A stretch of 20,130 nucleotides of DNA from Silene noctiflora (Eukaryota; Streptophyta; Magnoliopsida; Caryophyllales; Caryophyllaceae), in the NCBI GenBank assembly GCA_009801015.1, contig VHZZ01000725.1, positions 46,401 to 66,530 of the forward strand, given 5' to 3'. Below, one piece after another: positions 8,937 through 19,297 of this stretch. Positions within the stretch are counted from its first letter, which is position 1; the number at the start of each line of letters is the position of its first letter. The notes under the pieces are model-generated. The model did no database searches. It was not told the DNA's origin and worked only from the letters and a program-made list of their open reading frames with translations. The position numbers and the translations under genes are program-made.

Positions 8937-10312
8937 ATACGTATCAACCATCAGTTATGTTAAGCTATTTATTAGACTCGCTGAGATATGTTTGTTGCTT
9001 CCTATTTCATGAAGATGCAAATCTGCTGTGCTGGAAACTGAACAATTTCTTTCTTTTGGCTTTCAGCCTCAGGTTACGGATATTGGTGCGCCAAGGGAAA
9101 AGGCGGTGAAGAAGATGAATTTTTATCTTGGTAGGTTCAACTTGATTTAAGTGTTTTACTGCTGGCTAGGTTTTGTACTTGCTTCCAATTTGATAACCAC
9201 TATGTTATGATAGCTCCTGTTTTCCATTTTTATTTATTCTCTCAAGTCCAAATCTTAATTGAATGTCATACGATCGTGTTACCATGGCATGAGCACAATT
9301 GTTAATGTTTAAGTACATGCATCCTTCTTTACTTTGTCTGATGTTCATTTAAACTATAGTTACGATAGTGCCTGTGCTCTTTACCCTTTAGCCCTGGAGA
9401 TCAGTGATCAAATGGAGGTTCATCATATTCTGAGCCGTGGGCTTGTGGAGATATTCGACATGCACTGCCCTTTGTGCGACTGGAGTCTGATGGTTTTGTT
9501 TTCAACTAATTTTACGGGGCAGATTGTTCATTATTCTTTTATCTGGAAAAAATGAACATCTTTTATGTGTAATTCATACTTTCATAGCATTTTGAAACAT
9601 TTATATCAATAATATATTTTACTGATATCCATGGTATCTGCGTGACTTCCCAGAATCTGCTCAGCTTTTGCAACTTGATTTGCGATTTCATTTGACTGAG
9701 TGGTTGATGCTGAATATCACTCATCGAACTGAACTAGGAGTTTAAGATATGATTTAGTCTTTTGAATTCCCTAAATATACCAGAAAATAGCTTTGTTTTG
9801 AGGTTGATTATGCTAGCAGTCACACATTGTCCTTAAGCCTCTAACTTTTATAGCCATTGTACGTTTACACGATCAAATCGCTTGCTTTCTTCAGACACTG
9901 GTTGCTGTTTCTCCCTGTTTAGCCAGATGAATTCTGACACATGGATGCATAACCATTCTTGTTAATTGTAATCGACTTCATGCATTGTTTGCCCTGTGAA
10001 GTAGAAGAGATCTCATGTCAACAAAGTTTCAGTAACTTTGCGACATAGGAAAGATAGAAGTAGAGCTGCATTTATTGAGCTCTGGAAGAGTTTCTGTAGC
10101 ATTGCCTTGTTTTCTTTCGTTTGGCAAAAAAATGTTCTAATGTATTGTGTGTACTTTTTTTTTCAGTGGTACAGAAAATATATACTCCGTACTACCTAAA
10201 GTTGGAATGTCATTCTTTGGTGACGAGTGAATCAATGGGTAAGGCAGTACCTACTGATCCTCTACTCAGTGATTTATCATTTGCATTTTATTGGTTTTAT
10301 TAATGTCTACAT

Positions 10313-10673
10313 TTGTTATCTAAACTCCTGAGTCTGCGATAATGCCTTTTCTTTTCTTTAACTTGCAATATAAACTGAAGGAACAAATTAACAACACAAT
10401 TGGGGATCAATTGCAACAGGTTTCTATCAACTTGTTGCTTGGCTAAACGATCGGTGTCATTTCCAATGTGATCCAGAATTTGTATAAGGTATAATTGTTA
10501 TCTAAACTCGTGAGTCTGCGACAATTCCTTTTCTTTTCTTTAAATTACAATAGAAACTGAAGGAAAATATTAACAAAGCAATTGGGGATCAATTGCAACA
10601 GGTTCCTATCAACTGGTTTCTTGGCTAAACGATCGACGCCATTTCCAATGTGACCCAGAGTTTGTATAAGGTA
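10313..10673 (+). repeat. Tandem duplication, two units of 182 bp
   Basis: Unit one (10313-10491) and unit two (10495-10673) match over essentially their whole length, from TTGTTATCTAAACTC to TTTGTATAAGGTA, at a constant offset of 182 bases. Each carries one copy of the exon-like segment ending in HFQCDPEF. The substitutions between copies point to a duplication that is not very recent. Confidence 0.9.
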
Positions 10674-11107
10674 CATCTAAATGTCAGTCTTGGATTCTAA
10701 GTTCTTTTTTTTATTTTTTTTTTACCGTACTTGTTCAGTTTGTAACTGTAACTGCACCCGCTATAATTTCCAATGTGAGCGGGCTACTATTCTGCAGCCC
10801 GAGTCCTGACTGGTGTGGACTAGTTCTTGCATCTGTTGCATGTAGTTTTTCTCACAATTAGTCAAGAACTATAGATGTAGATATTTCACATTTTCACTCC
10901 CTAGCCTATTAGTAGTCTTATAAGACTGGTCTGTGCCAACATTTCTTCAAGGAAATGACTACTAGCCTGATGTTCTTATCGCTTCACAGAATGACAGAAT
11001 CTGTTTTATTTTCATGTATGTTGTATGACATTTTATAACATACTGTTCAATCTGATTAGTAGCATGGAATACTAGTCCATTGTGATTTAGGAGCATATAT
11101 TTTAGAA

Positions 11108-11291
11108 GACAAATTATTGTTTATGACAGGCATATCCGTCGTAAGCATAAAACAGGTCAATAGAATAGATGAGACAAAAACAGAATGGTTAGGGACTAAC
11201 AAATAGCCTCTCTCCCATCTATCCACGTGAGGGTGCTATTTGACCCGTTTAATGTTAAGATGGACATATCCGTCTTAAGAGAGACCAATTG
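11108..11291. mobile_element. Mutator-like MITE, degenerate
   Basis: The ends GACAGGCATATCCGTCGTAA and, inverted, AAGACGGATATGTCCATCTT continue inward to a shared AACRGGTCAA motif. The imperfect 9-bp flanks GACAAATTA (11108-11116) and GACCAATTG (11283-11291) fit a decayed target duplication. The element is about 166 bp. Confidence 0.55.
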
Positions 11292-11512
11292 ACTTTTATA
11301 AGACTTATTTTGCCACATCACACTTAATAATGAGGTCTGTCTTTTTTTAGGTGCAATAGTCAATATTCCAGATTGGCAGAGATGTCTTTAGAGTGCACGA
11401 ATCAGGTACACTGTTGTAAGCAGTGATTAATGTTGATCGAACTTGTAGGCAGGATATGAAATCTCATTTCATTACTCAAGCTATTGCCAGTAATCCTATC
11501 AAGTGTATGTCT

Positions 11513-12956
11513 AAATTACCAAATTGGATTAAAAAGTGTTTGGTGACTTATTGTTATAGGAAAAAAAAATTACTGGAGGTCAAATGGGCATGAAACTTGG
11601 CTGGAGTTTAAAATTTAACTTATGCATAATACTTTCACATTTTATTCAGTTCTTTTTCAAAGTTATTCTAAAGTAGTTATCATTAATTTTTGATTGCTTG
11701 GAACTTTGAATATTCTCTTTGCCTTTTCCCTTCCATTTTATCTATTTTGTCGAATAATAAAATAAGTAAACTTATTTCTTAGGGAATTCACAATGGTAGG
11801 AGGCCTAGTAGCTCGTTCCCAACTCTTACACTACATCACAATATATATTCCTAACAGTAGAAAAAACTCGGATAACTTTTAAGTTTTAACACACAATTTC
11901 CACGGAAACAACACCTATATCAATAACCTACTCATGCATTAGGAGTGGTCATCGACAAAGATTTTTTCTTAAGAAGCTTACTAAAGGGACCATTGGAGTT
12001 AAAATGTTACATATCAACCGTTTTGAAGCCCTTAGTGCCTCTAAAGCTCCTGTCCATAAAGTAAGAGGGAATCGGATGTAAAAAACGTAAGTTGAATATT
12101 GAAAAATGTATTAGAGAAATTAGGCAGGAAATTCTACTATCTTTAGTTGTTCGTTTGTTCCTTTTATTTAGTGTCTAGTTAAAACTTCAATGTTGCAGTA
12201 ATTTGATTATTTCTTCTCGCCACGTAAACTCACTGAGTGAAAAATTAATTGTTGTGAAAGAGAAATCTGATTCTTCAAAATTCTTGATGTCAGTTGCTAC
12301 TTGATCTTCTCTAGTTAGTATAATGAATTGATGAAGTATATGCTGTCAATAAGCAATATAAAGATTTACTGAATCTTTATATTTATATTTTTTCACTACA
12401 TATGCTGTCAATATGGATCAATTTCACCAACTTGAATTTACAATATCGGATTTTTACTTCGAGTTTGAGGTGCTTATCCAAGTAAATTTGTTTTCATTAG
12501 ACTTGTGCCTATACATGGGTTTTTGCCTAATAAACACTTGCTTTAGGTGATTATGAGCTTGTATACTCTTTCTCTCTTTCTTTAATGGGTGTGAAGTGTG
12601 TGAACCTAGCAAGGGATTACCTAACTACATTTCAATCAAATATTCCTAATTCGGTTATAACTCTTAACCATACATCTCGATTCTCGAGGGCATCACCTAC
12701 AACATTACGAAATTGGTATGTACGGTGGGTCGTACGTACATGATGCCTAAATTTGCAGGGTTGTTCTTGTACAACAATACTACTTTTGTTTCTTCTCTTT
12801 GTTTGATTTATTATGAGTCCATATATAATTGAGATACGGCCAATGAACATCTGTTAAGATTCGCCCTACCCAATTTGTAGGGTTCCTGGTTTCTTGCTTG
12901 TGATATTGCTTGCGCTCTATGGTTCAAAATGCAGGTTTACTAAATTTCACTTATCA
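11513..12956. other. AT-rich stretch without a recognised feature
   Basis: No convincing exon, repeat or RNA gene was seen. If the plus-strand unit is real, this would be intronic. Just after it, 12965-13019 is an open segment with an acceptor (TTTTGCAG) and donor (CAGGTACTTT), coding for a hydrophobic stretch such as AYVIVFFFLWQTLIS. Confidence 0.3.
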
Positions 12957-13329
12957 TTTTGCAGTGTGTGGACACGGCCTATGTTATTGTCTTTTTCTTT
13001 CTTTGGCAGACACTAATTTCAGGTACTTTAATTCTTTGGTCCCCACAGAGAAGCTATTTCTACTTTGATTAATTAGTATTTTGATTAGTGATTAAGTCAT
13101 TGCAGCTTACAGCTGGTGTTTGGTACATATTCTCACAGGCACTAAACACACGATTTAGTACTGTAATGTGTGTCCCCCTCTCTATTCGTGTTACAGTAAC
13201 GATACTGCCTTACCTAACATAGTTGAAACATCAGCATTATTTTCCTTTCATGGGTATGGAAAGGTCGAACTAACATAGTTGAAAGATTAGCAATTTAGCA
13301 TTATTTACATGTCAGTTTGTCGGCCACTT

Positions 13330-13512
13330 ACCCATGAGCACTTAGATCAACTGGTAAGGGGTTGTTCTAGCTTAACCAGAAGTCTCGTGTTCGAGCCCTG
13401 GGAACGCAGCAGTGTTGAAACTCATGAGGGAGAGCTTTACCGCCCTAGTGGTCCTACCCGACTCGAATCCGGATTAAACCGGATGGTTTACACCAAAAAA
13501 AAAAAAAAAAAA
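13330..13512 (+). mobile_element. tRNA-derived SINE with A tail
   Basis: Box A-like TAGATCAACTGGTAAGG (13343-13359) and box B GTTCGAGCCC (13389-13398) are spaced as in a tRNA gene. They are followed by an unrelated body and an 18-nt A tail (13495-13512). CCACTT occurs immediately before the element (13324-13329) and immediately after the tail (13513-13518), a short target duplication. Open frames here are incidental. Confidence 0.85.
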
Positions 13513-13611
13513 CCACTTGATTTCCCAAATGTTATGACTTATTAATTGAAAAGTCAATCAAGTTATCACTTTTAAGCTTTAAGTCTATAATTTTCGTATT
13601 GCTTTAAGGTA

Positions 13612-13684
13612 CTCCATATAACACTAGTATTCTTTGTGAGGGGTATTTTAATCAAAAGAAGACAAATGACTGGGATGAAGGGAA
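13612..13684. mobile_element. Shrunken Stowaway remnant
   Basis: The segment starts TA-CTCCATA and ends ACAAATGACTGGGATGAAGG plus GAA and TA. The right end matches a Stowaway terminal repeat; the left end is mostly lost. Length is about 73 bp. Confidence 0.5.
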
Positions 13685-13689
13685 TAATT

Positions 13690-14818
13690 AGCATGTCCGC
13701 GGGACTAGCCCTAGGAACTTTTAGGAGGACCTTTCAGAAATCCCCAATTTTGAAGTGTGTTTGAGGATAAGAAACTTACTCACCATGCTTTGGGGAGATG
13801 AAAATTATGATCCAGATTGTAGCTAACTCCTAATTGTAGCTTTGTTATCTAAATGCGATGGAGTAGTTATTGATGGAGTATTTTAAAATTTTGAACTTCA
13901 ATGATGTGCTAACTCTCCTAGACTCATAATAACACAGAAACTTTTTGTTGCCTAAGATTTGTTACATGGGTCATTGGGTCCTCTGGTGCGATTGTAATAT
14001 GACCGTGATTAAGGAAATATATCTCCTAAGTATTGAATATTGATGTTCATTTTTTTTTTTTGGTTTCAAATTCATTTGTTTGGAACGTTGAATCGAATTG
14101 TTATCCATCTATTGTAGACGGGTTGTTTCAAATTCATTTGTCGTCTACCACTATGACATCTATTACGAAACATTTTTAGATTAGATAATCTTGGCTGGTT
14201 ACCAACATACGGAGTAATTTCTACTCCATAAGATATCCGGTTATCCTTGGTAGTCTTTTATATTAATACTCATCTTAATCTATATTATCTATGAATTGCA
14301 ATACATCATACCAACAGCTCAGGAGGAATAAAATACTAGGTTGATTGTAATATTCAATGCAACTTTGGATGCCTGAGCCTGACCTTTATTTTATGCACAA
14401 AAGGACAAAGTCCAGCAATTATTTGCTGGAGATCTCTCCCCACAATCTCGGAATAGTAGCATCATTTAAATATGGTTGTGCTCCTCACCTAAATTCTACA
14501 ACAATGAGAAAGATACACGTGCATTGCTGTTACTGTCTATAATTTTCCCTTTTACTGGTATCAATAGATCTAGATCTTATCCTGGGAGACTATAGTATAG
14601 GCTACAGTTGTACAAATGCTTGCTTTAATACCTAGATTAAATTACCATGCTTGATGTAAAACAAAAATACTCATCTAACTCCTGATCATTCTTCTTATTT
14701 GATTATATAGACGGAGATGAAACCCACCAGGCCACCATGAGGTTTAGACTCAGTTGTCTTCCTCGCATATCTTCCACAATTCGAGTGGTCTTTTGCATTA
14801 CATGTGGGCTGCCTTCGA
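13690..14818. other. Intergenic stretch and 3' flank of the bHLH gene
   Basis: No gene is supported. A 17-base string GTTTCAAATTCATTTGT occurs at 14063 and 14125. The minus strand has AATAAA at 14385-14390, a possible poly(A) signal about 430 bp past the bHLH stop codon, but with no further support. Confidence 0.3.
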
Positions 14819-16825
14819 CTATCTTGGACAGGTACACTTTGCCTGATTACCATGCAGGGTCTTGAAAAAAAACATGAACATAAAATGAGATGTGATAATC
14901 CGAAATGAAATCAAAACATAATTATGGTGGAACTTTTTAAAGGTAGTATCTTTTTAAAGGATATTAAAAGAATGCTTTTTAGATTAGAGGAGGATCTTGT
15001 GAAGCTATCATCGTGGAAAGACGACTAATTGATACTTGATAGGGGACCCAATACTTAGGTCAGCTTATGCATAATTGTAGCTTTGTTATTTAGCAATAAC
15101 AAAGTCTACCTTTTAACTATCCCACACAATATTTGCCAAGTAAAGCAAAATTTTAACAGTGCAATATGAGCAATAATTACTAGTCAGGTTGAAGACATAC
15201 CTTGACTTGCTTCCGAAGATCTTTGATATAATCAACAGCCAATTCTAGCATGTCTGAAGTATTTGTTTGCTGCAGTGTCACAAAGGATGGAAATTTGTTG
15301 TTTCAGATACTTAAGAACACATGCAGTACCTACTTTTAAGAGGAGCTTATCTATATCTAAAGCTATCTTTGGGAACAAATGACTAACCTTGTCCATGTTA
15401 GGAACTAGGTCTTGAAGCTTCCTCATCCTTTCACTAATCTTGGTCCGTCTTACCTAGAGTAGTAATATAACCAGTGTAAGTATGCTTGATAAGAAACCAT
15501 AAAAATTAGTGTAACTGATTCGAATTTGCGAAAAGTCTCTGAAATGATTTCAGTGGCAAAGTCATTCTTACCCTCTCTGCAATGCTTCGAGGGTGAGTAG
15601 CAAATCCTCTCTTAGCCCTTACTCTAAGAGGCACAGCATCTTGGAGATACAGTAACTTCTCCGTAGCAGAGAGTTCAGATGTTGTGCTTGGTAGACTTAG
15701 ATGACGAGCCAATTCCGATGCACGTCCTCTGCTTTCTCCGGTCTGATAAACAATCAAAATCTTCATCAAAAGGTTCTCATGTTTATTTGTTAAAAGAAGG
15801 AATCACAAAAAAGATTATCATAAACCTGGTTTTCTGATAAATTCTGGTCTGAAAATATTTTCCTATCACCATTTTCATCTAAGCCGGGGATTGTCTCAGA
15901 CAAGATCGAGTCAGCCCATGAGCTTATAGGGTTGCTGAAATTTGTTTCTTCAAGGCTGTTCATACGCATGATTTTCTCCTCAATTTGCGAGTTCTGCCTC
16001 ATGAGCCCTGAAGTAGTAGATGGTTGTCCTGATGAGTAATTCACCTGTTCATTACTGGTGTTACCACTGCCATAGTTACCCATTCCGCTCATAACACCAT
16101 AACCTGCCATAACCTAGCAGTCTTGAAATTTCAAGGTGGACACCAACCAAAAACGAAGAAAACCTAGAATTTGATCTGTTTTTTCTTAGATTTGCAACAA
16201 ACAGGAAAACAATTAGGAAAAAAACGAAGATACCATCAATATTCAGGTTATCAAAGAATCCTGCCGGGGAGCTGCTATGCCTAGTGAGACTAGAAGTAGT
16301 ATTGATATCACGTCCTCCAATACCAATCTTCATATGCGGTTTAGAATGCATCCTGACTGAATTCGCAGCTGAAGCTGAACTGTGCTGATTCGCCAAAGGC
16401 GGTTTTGATGTACTATGATAGATCATCGGAGAGGAAGTATTATAATCACCCTCTTGCTTCACCTTAGCTGTAAGTTCGGGCCCCATCTGCGAATTTTCGG
16501 GTATTTCACATAAGTTTTGTGACAAGGAGTTGTTTCCATCATCCATACTAGACACAAACTTTGATAGGATGTTTTCAGTTTCGGGACTTAGCGGTCTAGC
16601 ATTGAAGAAATCCCCTTTAGTATTTGAGAGATCACCTCTATCTCCTCCATTAGCGCCATCAGAATTAGTGACTGTATCAGCAGCATCAAGGAAACTTGCA
16701 AAATAGGAACTTGGTGCAGACCGAAACCTTGTTAGAGTGTTCACCTGTTGCTTCTGATGCTGAAACTGCTTCTGTAAATCTTGGAAATGATGCTGATACT
16801 GTTGCTGTTGAAACCCTGAATCCAT
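14819..16825 (-). CDS. bHLH transcription factor, FBH / bHLH122-bHLH130-like, six exons, 405 aa
   Basis: Coding exons on the minus strand are 16825-16234, 16103-15826, 15742-15572, 15453-15388, 15269-15201 and 14860-14819. All introns are GT-AG; the first splits a Gly codon and the rest are phase 0. The 405-residue product has a Gln-rich start, an LTRFRSAPSSYFASFLD motif (31-47) and an SPAGFF motif (about 186-191). A bHLH domain lies at about 336-392, with basic region THPRSIAERVRRTKISERM, a loop around LVPNMDKQTNTSDM and helix 2 ELAVDYIKDLRKQVK. The E-box contact Glu and Arg are present (E346, R350); Arg replaces the usual His at the position four before that Glu, as I recall for this subfamily. 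The protein ends with a short Cys-containing tail, AKCTCPR. Known relatives in Arabidopsis (FBH1-4) bind E-boxes in the CONSTANS promoter and promote flowering; bHLH122 also acts in stress response. Which paralogue this is cannot be settled by eye. Confidence 0.93.
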
Positions 16826-17034
16826 ATCTTTATCTCTCTCCCTTTCTCTAAACTCTCAACCCCCTTTCCTACTACCTAAAGAAACAGGGAAAACAGAGGA
16901 TAAAAAAAGTCAATTTTAGTTGAGCATAGCCATATCCATTTCTGAGCTCTACATTTACGGCTGATAATAGTTATAATATATGTACTACTTGGACAACAGA
17001 ATTTACATAGGAGCCTAAAAAAAAAAACCAAACC

Positions 17035-17150
17035 AGTTATAATAAGAATCTCTCTCTTTCTCTCTCTTCTTTCAGCTCTGCTACTGATAAATTGAATGAT
17101 CAAATGAGAGAATAGTAGAGACAGAAATTGTTATTTGCTTATTTATTATA
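17035..17150 (-). promoter_or_regulatory. Possible promoter and GA-rich leader of the bHLH gene
   Basis: On the minus strand a TATA-like run (TATAATAAATA) lies around 17141-17151. It is followed by a GAGAGA-rich tract around 17050-17075, which is typical of plant core promoters and leaders. A further CT/GA-rich segment lies just upstream of the ATG (16826-16860). The leader would be about 300 nt and might contain an intron. No transcript evidence is available. Confidence 0.3.
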
Positions 17151-17151
17151 T

Positions 17152-18080
17152 TTGATAAAATATTTTTTACTGTAGTTTTGCCGAATCAGAACAGTAAATA
17201 AATCATAAAATATGGCTACTTTGGGAGTTTCTAGCATCTTTCCATAGTCGTTGGTTGACAGAAACACCCTCAAACACTATGCATATTTTCAATGTTTCCT
17301 TTTTCATCACATGTGAAATGTTGACTTCTTGGTTGTGACTTGTGTCAAAGTTATGTAAATTATGGCCAGTCAGAGTATTTTTTACTGTGTAAAACAATTT
17401 GTTTACTTAAAATACTATTTGTAAAATATATTTTATATCACTATTTTTTGAAAAGTTAGATTATAACTAAGTCTATGTGACTATGTGAGTGCTGTATGAT
17501 TTTTACTGCCCTTGGTACATAGTACTAAGTATTGTGCGAGTTTCCAATTTCCCTTGACAGAGTCGATACTGCCGGAATAGGGAATTCATAATGAACTGTT
17601 GATGTTTAAGTAGTACTGTGTACTGGCCATGTATTCATAGTACTTGTTTACCTAGGACATGCTATTAAATTTCGGTTTGAGATTTCACCCTGAAATTGGT
17701 TACTAGAGAGACTCAAAACCTTTGTTACTCAGTTACGATGCAATGTTGCGACCCAGATTTAGGATGATTTTTATTGTAATTCAAGTGTTCTTTTAAGGGG
17801 AAATAATTGAATGCTAATCTTTGGTTTTAGGACCACCCATATTGTCTGGATTTACTGTTATATCCTCTGTTGGACCACCAATACGATAATACATCATAGA
17901 TATCAGTATGTCACCCTTATTTATTTGGTTTACTTTTCTCCTCGCGTTAATTAGTGATAGGTTTATGCATTCATACTTTGTGGGGGTTAGCAGAATAGGA
18001 TGAAGAGATGACTCATCTCAACAATGACATTTTGAACTAATATATACACCTAAGAAGCGGCCTTTCACCACTCTAAATTT
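17152..18080. other. Upstream flank of the bHLH gene, no recognised feature
   Basis: AT-rich, no open frame with coding character and no repeat with clear ends was seen. It may hold regulatory DNA of the bHLH gene. Confidence 0.3.
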
Positions 18081-18086
18081 TTGATT

Positions 18087-18201
18087 GTGAGGCTCGCTTG
18101 TGACACTCACAAGCTCGTGAAGTCCCACAACCCTGTTTTTTTTAAACGTTATTTAAATTGTGTGTGCATCGTCACAAACTTGTGACAGTCACAAGTAAGA
18201 A
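18087..18201. mobile_element. Degenerate MITE related to the 5085-5272 element
   Basis: The left end CTCGCTTGTGACACTCACAA and the inverted right end TTCTTACTTGTGACTGTCAC share CTTGTGAC and CACAAG motifs with the Mutator-type MITE at 5085-5272. Possible 9-bp flanks (TTTTTGATT and TTTGTGAAT) match at 7 of 9 positions. Confidence 0.45.
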
Positions 18202-18526
18202 TTTGTGAATAAAAATAACATCAAAATTTGTTGGAGAGAAATCTCGCTCTTTTGGCAGTAGCAGTATAATCGTGGAACTTTAGTGAGTTTACATGTGTTT
18301 CTCATTCCTGTCCTAGTTATACCATTTTTTATATGGATAACCTTGCTTAGAGGGGAGGGTTGAAAGTGAAAGAGACGGATAATATATGGATTGTCTTCCT
18401 AAACACTCTTTTGATTGTCAAGCTTTAATTATTGTACTAAATTTGTACGTCTTTTTGAATTATTCTACAGGATTTGACAAGGAATGACGCGACATTTAGA
18501 TATGGGAGTAAAGTGCTATTAGGGAA

Positions 18527-18660
18527 TTTTTTTTCACTAGGCAAATACTAATGAGGCGAAGGTAAGAGGATCTTCATCTTGTTGGTATGAGATTCAAATA
18601 CTAACTCAATCTTAAGGTGAAGATGAAATAACTAATCAACTAGGTTACACGTAACTCTTG
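18527..18660 (-). mobile_element. tRNA-derived SINE, minus strand, decayed
   Basis: On the minus strand a box A-like TAGTTGATTAGTTATTTC (about 18624-18642) precedes a box B-like TTTGAATCTCATACC (about 18584-18599). The element ends with eight A residues (18527-18534 on this strand). No target duplication was identified. Confidence 0.5.
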
Positions 18661-18808
18661 CGAGTGATTGATTAATATATACATCCAAGGTAGACTTTTC
18701 AGGGAAAGCTTAAATTTTATCCCTTTAGGTAGTCAGGAGTAATTTGCTAACGATATGCATTGAAGACAGTAGACTTTTCAAGGAGCTAAAGATAAAAGAT
18801 TAGCAATA

Positions 18809-18931
18809 ATTACTCGGTGAGGCGGTCTCACATTGTAAGACGACCAATTTATATAAAAATCATTATTCATAGCAAGATTTTGTATAGAATAGGACCGTCT
18901 CACAGTGTGAGTCCGTCTTATGCTGGAATTT
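18809..18931. mobile_element. MITE-like inverted repeat with GAGACGGTCTCAC motifs
   Basis: The left arm GTGAGGCGGTCTCACATTGT and the inverted right arm ATAAGACGGACTCACACTGT align over about 29 bases with few mismatches. The core is AT-rich. Flanking duplication is unclear, so the exact ends are approximate. Confidence 0.5.
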
Positions 18932-19297
18932 GTGAAAGATTAGTTAAAAGCACGGCTATTTCTCTTTCATCTAATACCATTATTAATTTACTGAAGAGTG
19001 TGGAGACAATACTCTTTAACATATGATATCTTTAAGGGTTTTAAAATGGTAAAAGGGCCTTTCACTAAGCTCTAGGGACATCTTTAACTCTTTTCTGTAA
19101 GATCAGGACATGTCTTTAAGTCTCATACATGTCTTTTAAGCTCCTTTATTTCTTATACTATATGTGACATAGAAGTAGTAGTAGTAACATACTAACATGT
19201 TATCATTCCAGAAAGAGTAACAGCTAATCATCCCATAATTCTGGTTTCAGTCAATTTAATCTACCCTAGCCCCGGCTAAGTGGTTCTCCATCCGTCC

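Larger units (their letters stand above)
8160..13020 (+). other. Possible spliced transcription unit or decayed gene, unrecognised
   Basis: Several segments look like exons because they are open and have good acceptor and donor sites. They are 9067-9130 (after TTTCAG, before GTAGG), a segment from 9360 open to 9555, 10167-10238 (after TTTTTTCAG, before GTAAGG), 10420-10481 with a second copy at 10602-10663, 11351-11405 (after TTTTTTTAG, before GTACAC) and about 11455-11510. Joining 9130 to 9360, and 10238 to 10420, keeps the reading frame, giving for example ESMGFYQLVAWLNDRCHF across the latter junction. No start-to-stop frame could be assembled, and 11351-11405 does not join in frame to the earlier exons. 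An AGGGTTT motif around 8255 resembles a 5' leader. I do not recognise the product. It could be a diverged gene, a decaying gene or a non-coding RNA. Confidence 0.3.

Noticed and set aside
12632..12850. 72-codon minus-strand open frame
   Set aside because: No splice partners, no recognised domain and ordinary AT-rich composition.
13330..13400. A possible tRNA gene
   Set aside because: Only the promoter boxes are tRNA-like; no cloverleaf or acceptor stem closes, and the A tail marks it as a SINE.
13309..13545. 78-codon open frame ending in a Lys run
   Set aside because: It lies within the SINE, and the Lys run is the A tail.
14063..14141. 17-base direct repeat GTTTCAAATTCATTTGT
   Set aside because: It is short, AT-rich and not linked to any element ends.
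16104..16115. Alternative acceptor at 16114 for exon 2 of the bHLH gene
   Set aside because: It adds 10 bases and shifts the frame; the acceptor ending at 16104 restores the frame of the conserved downstream sequence.
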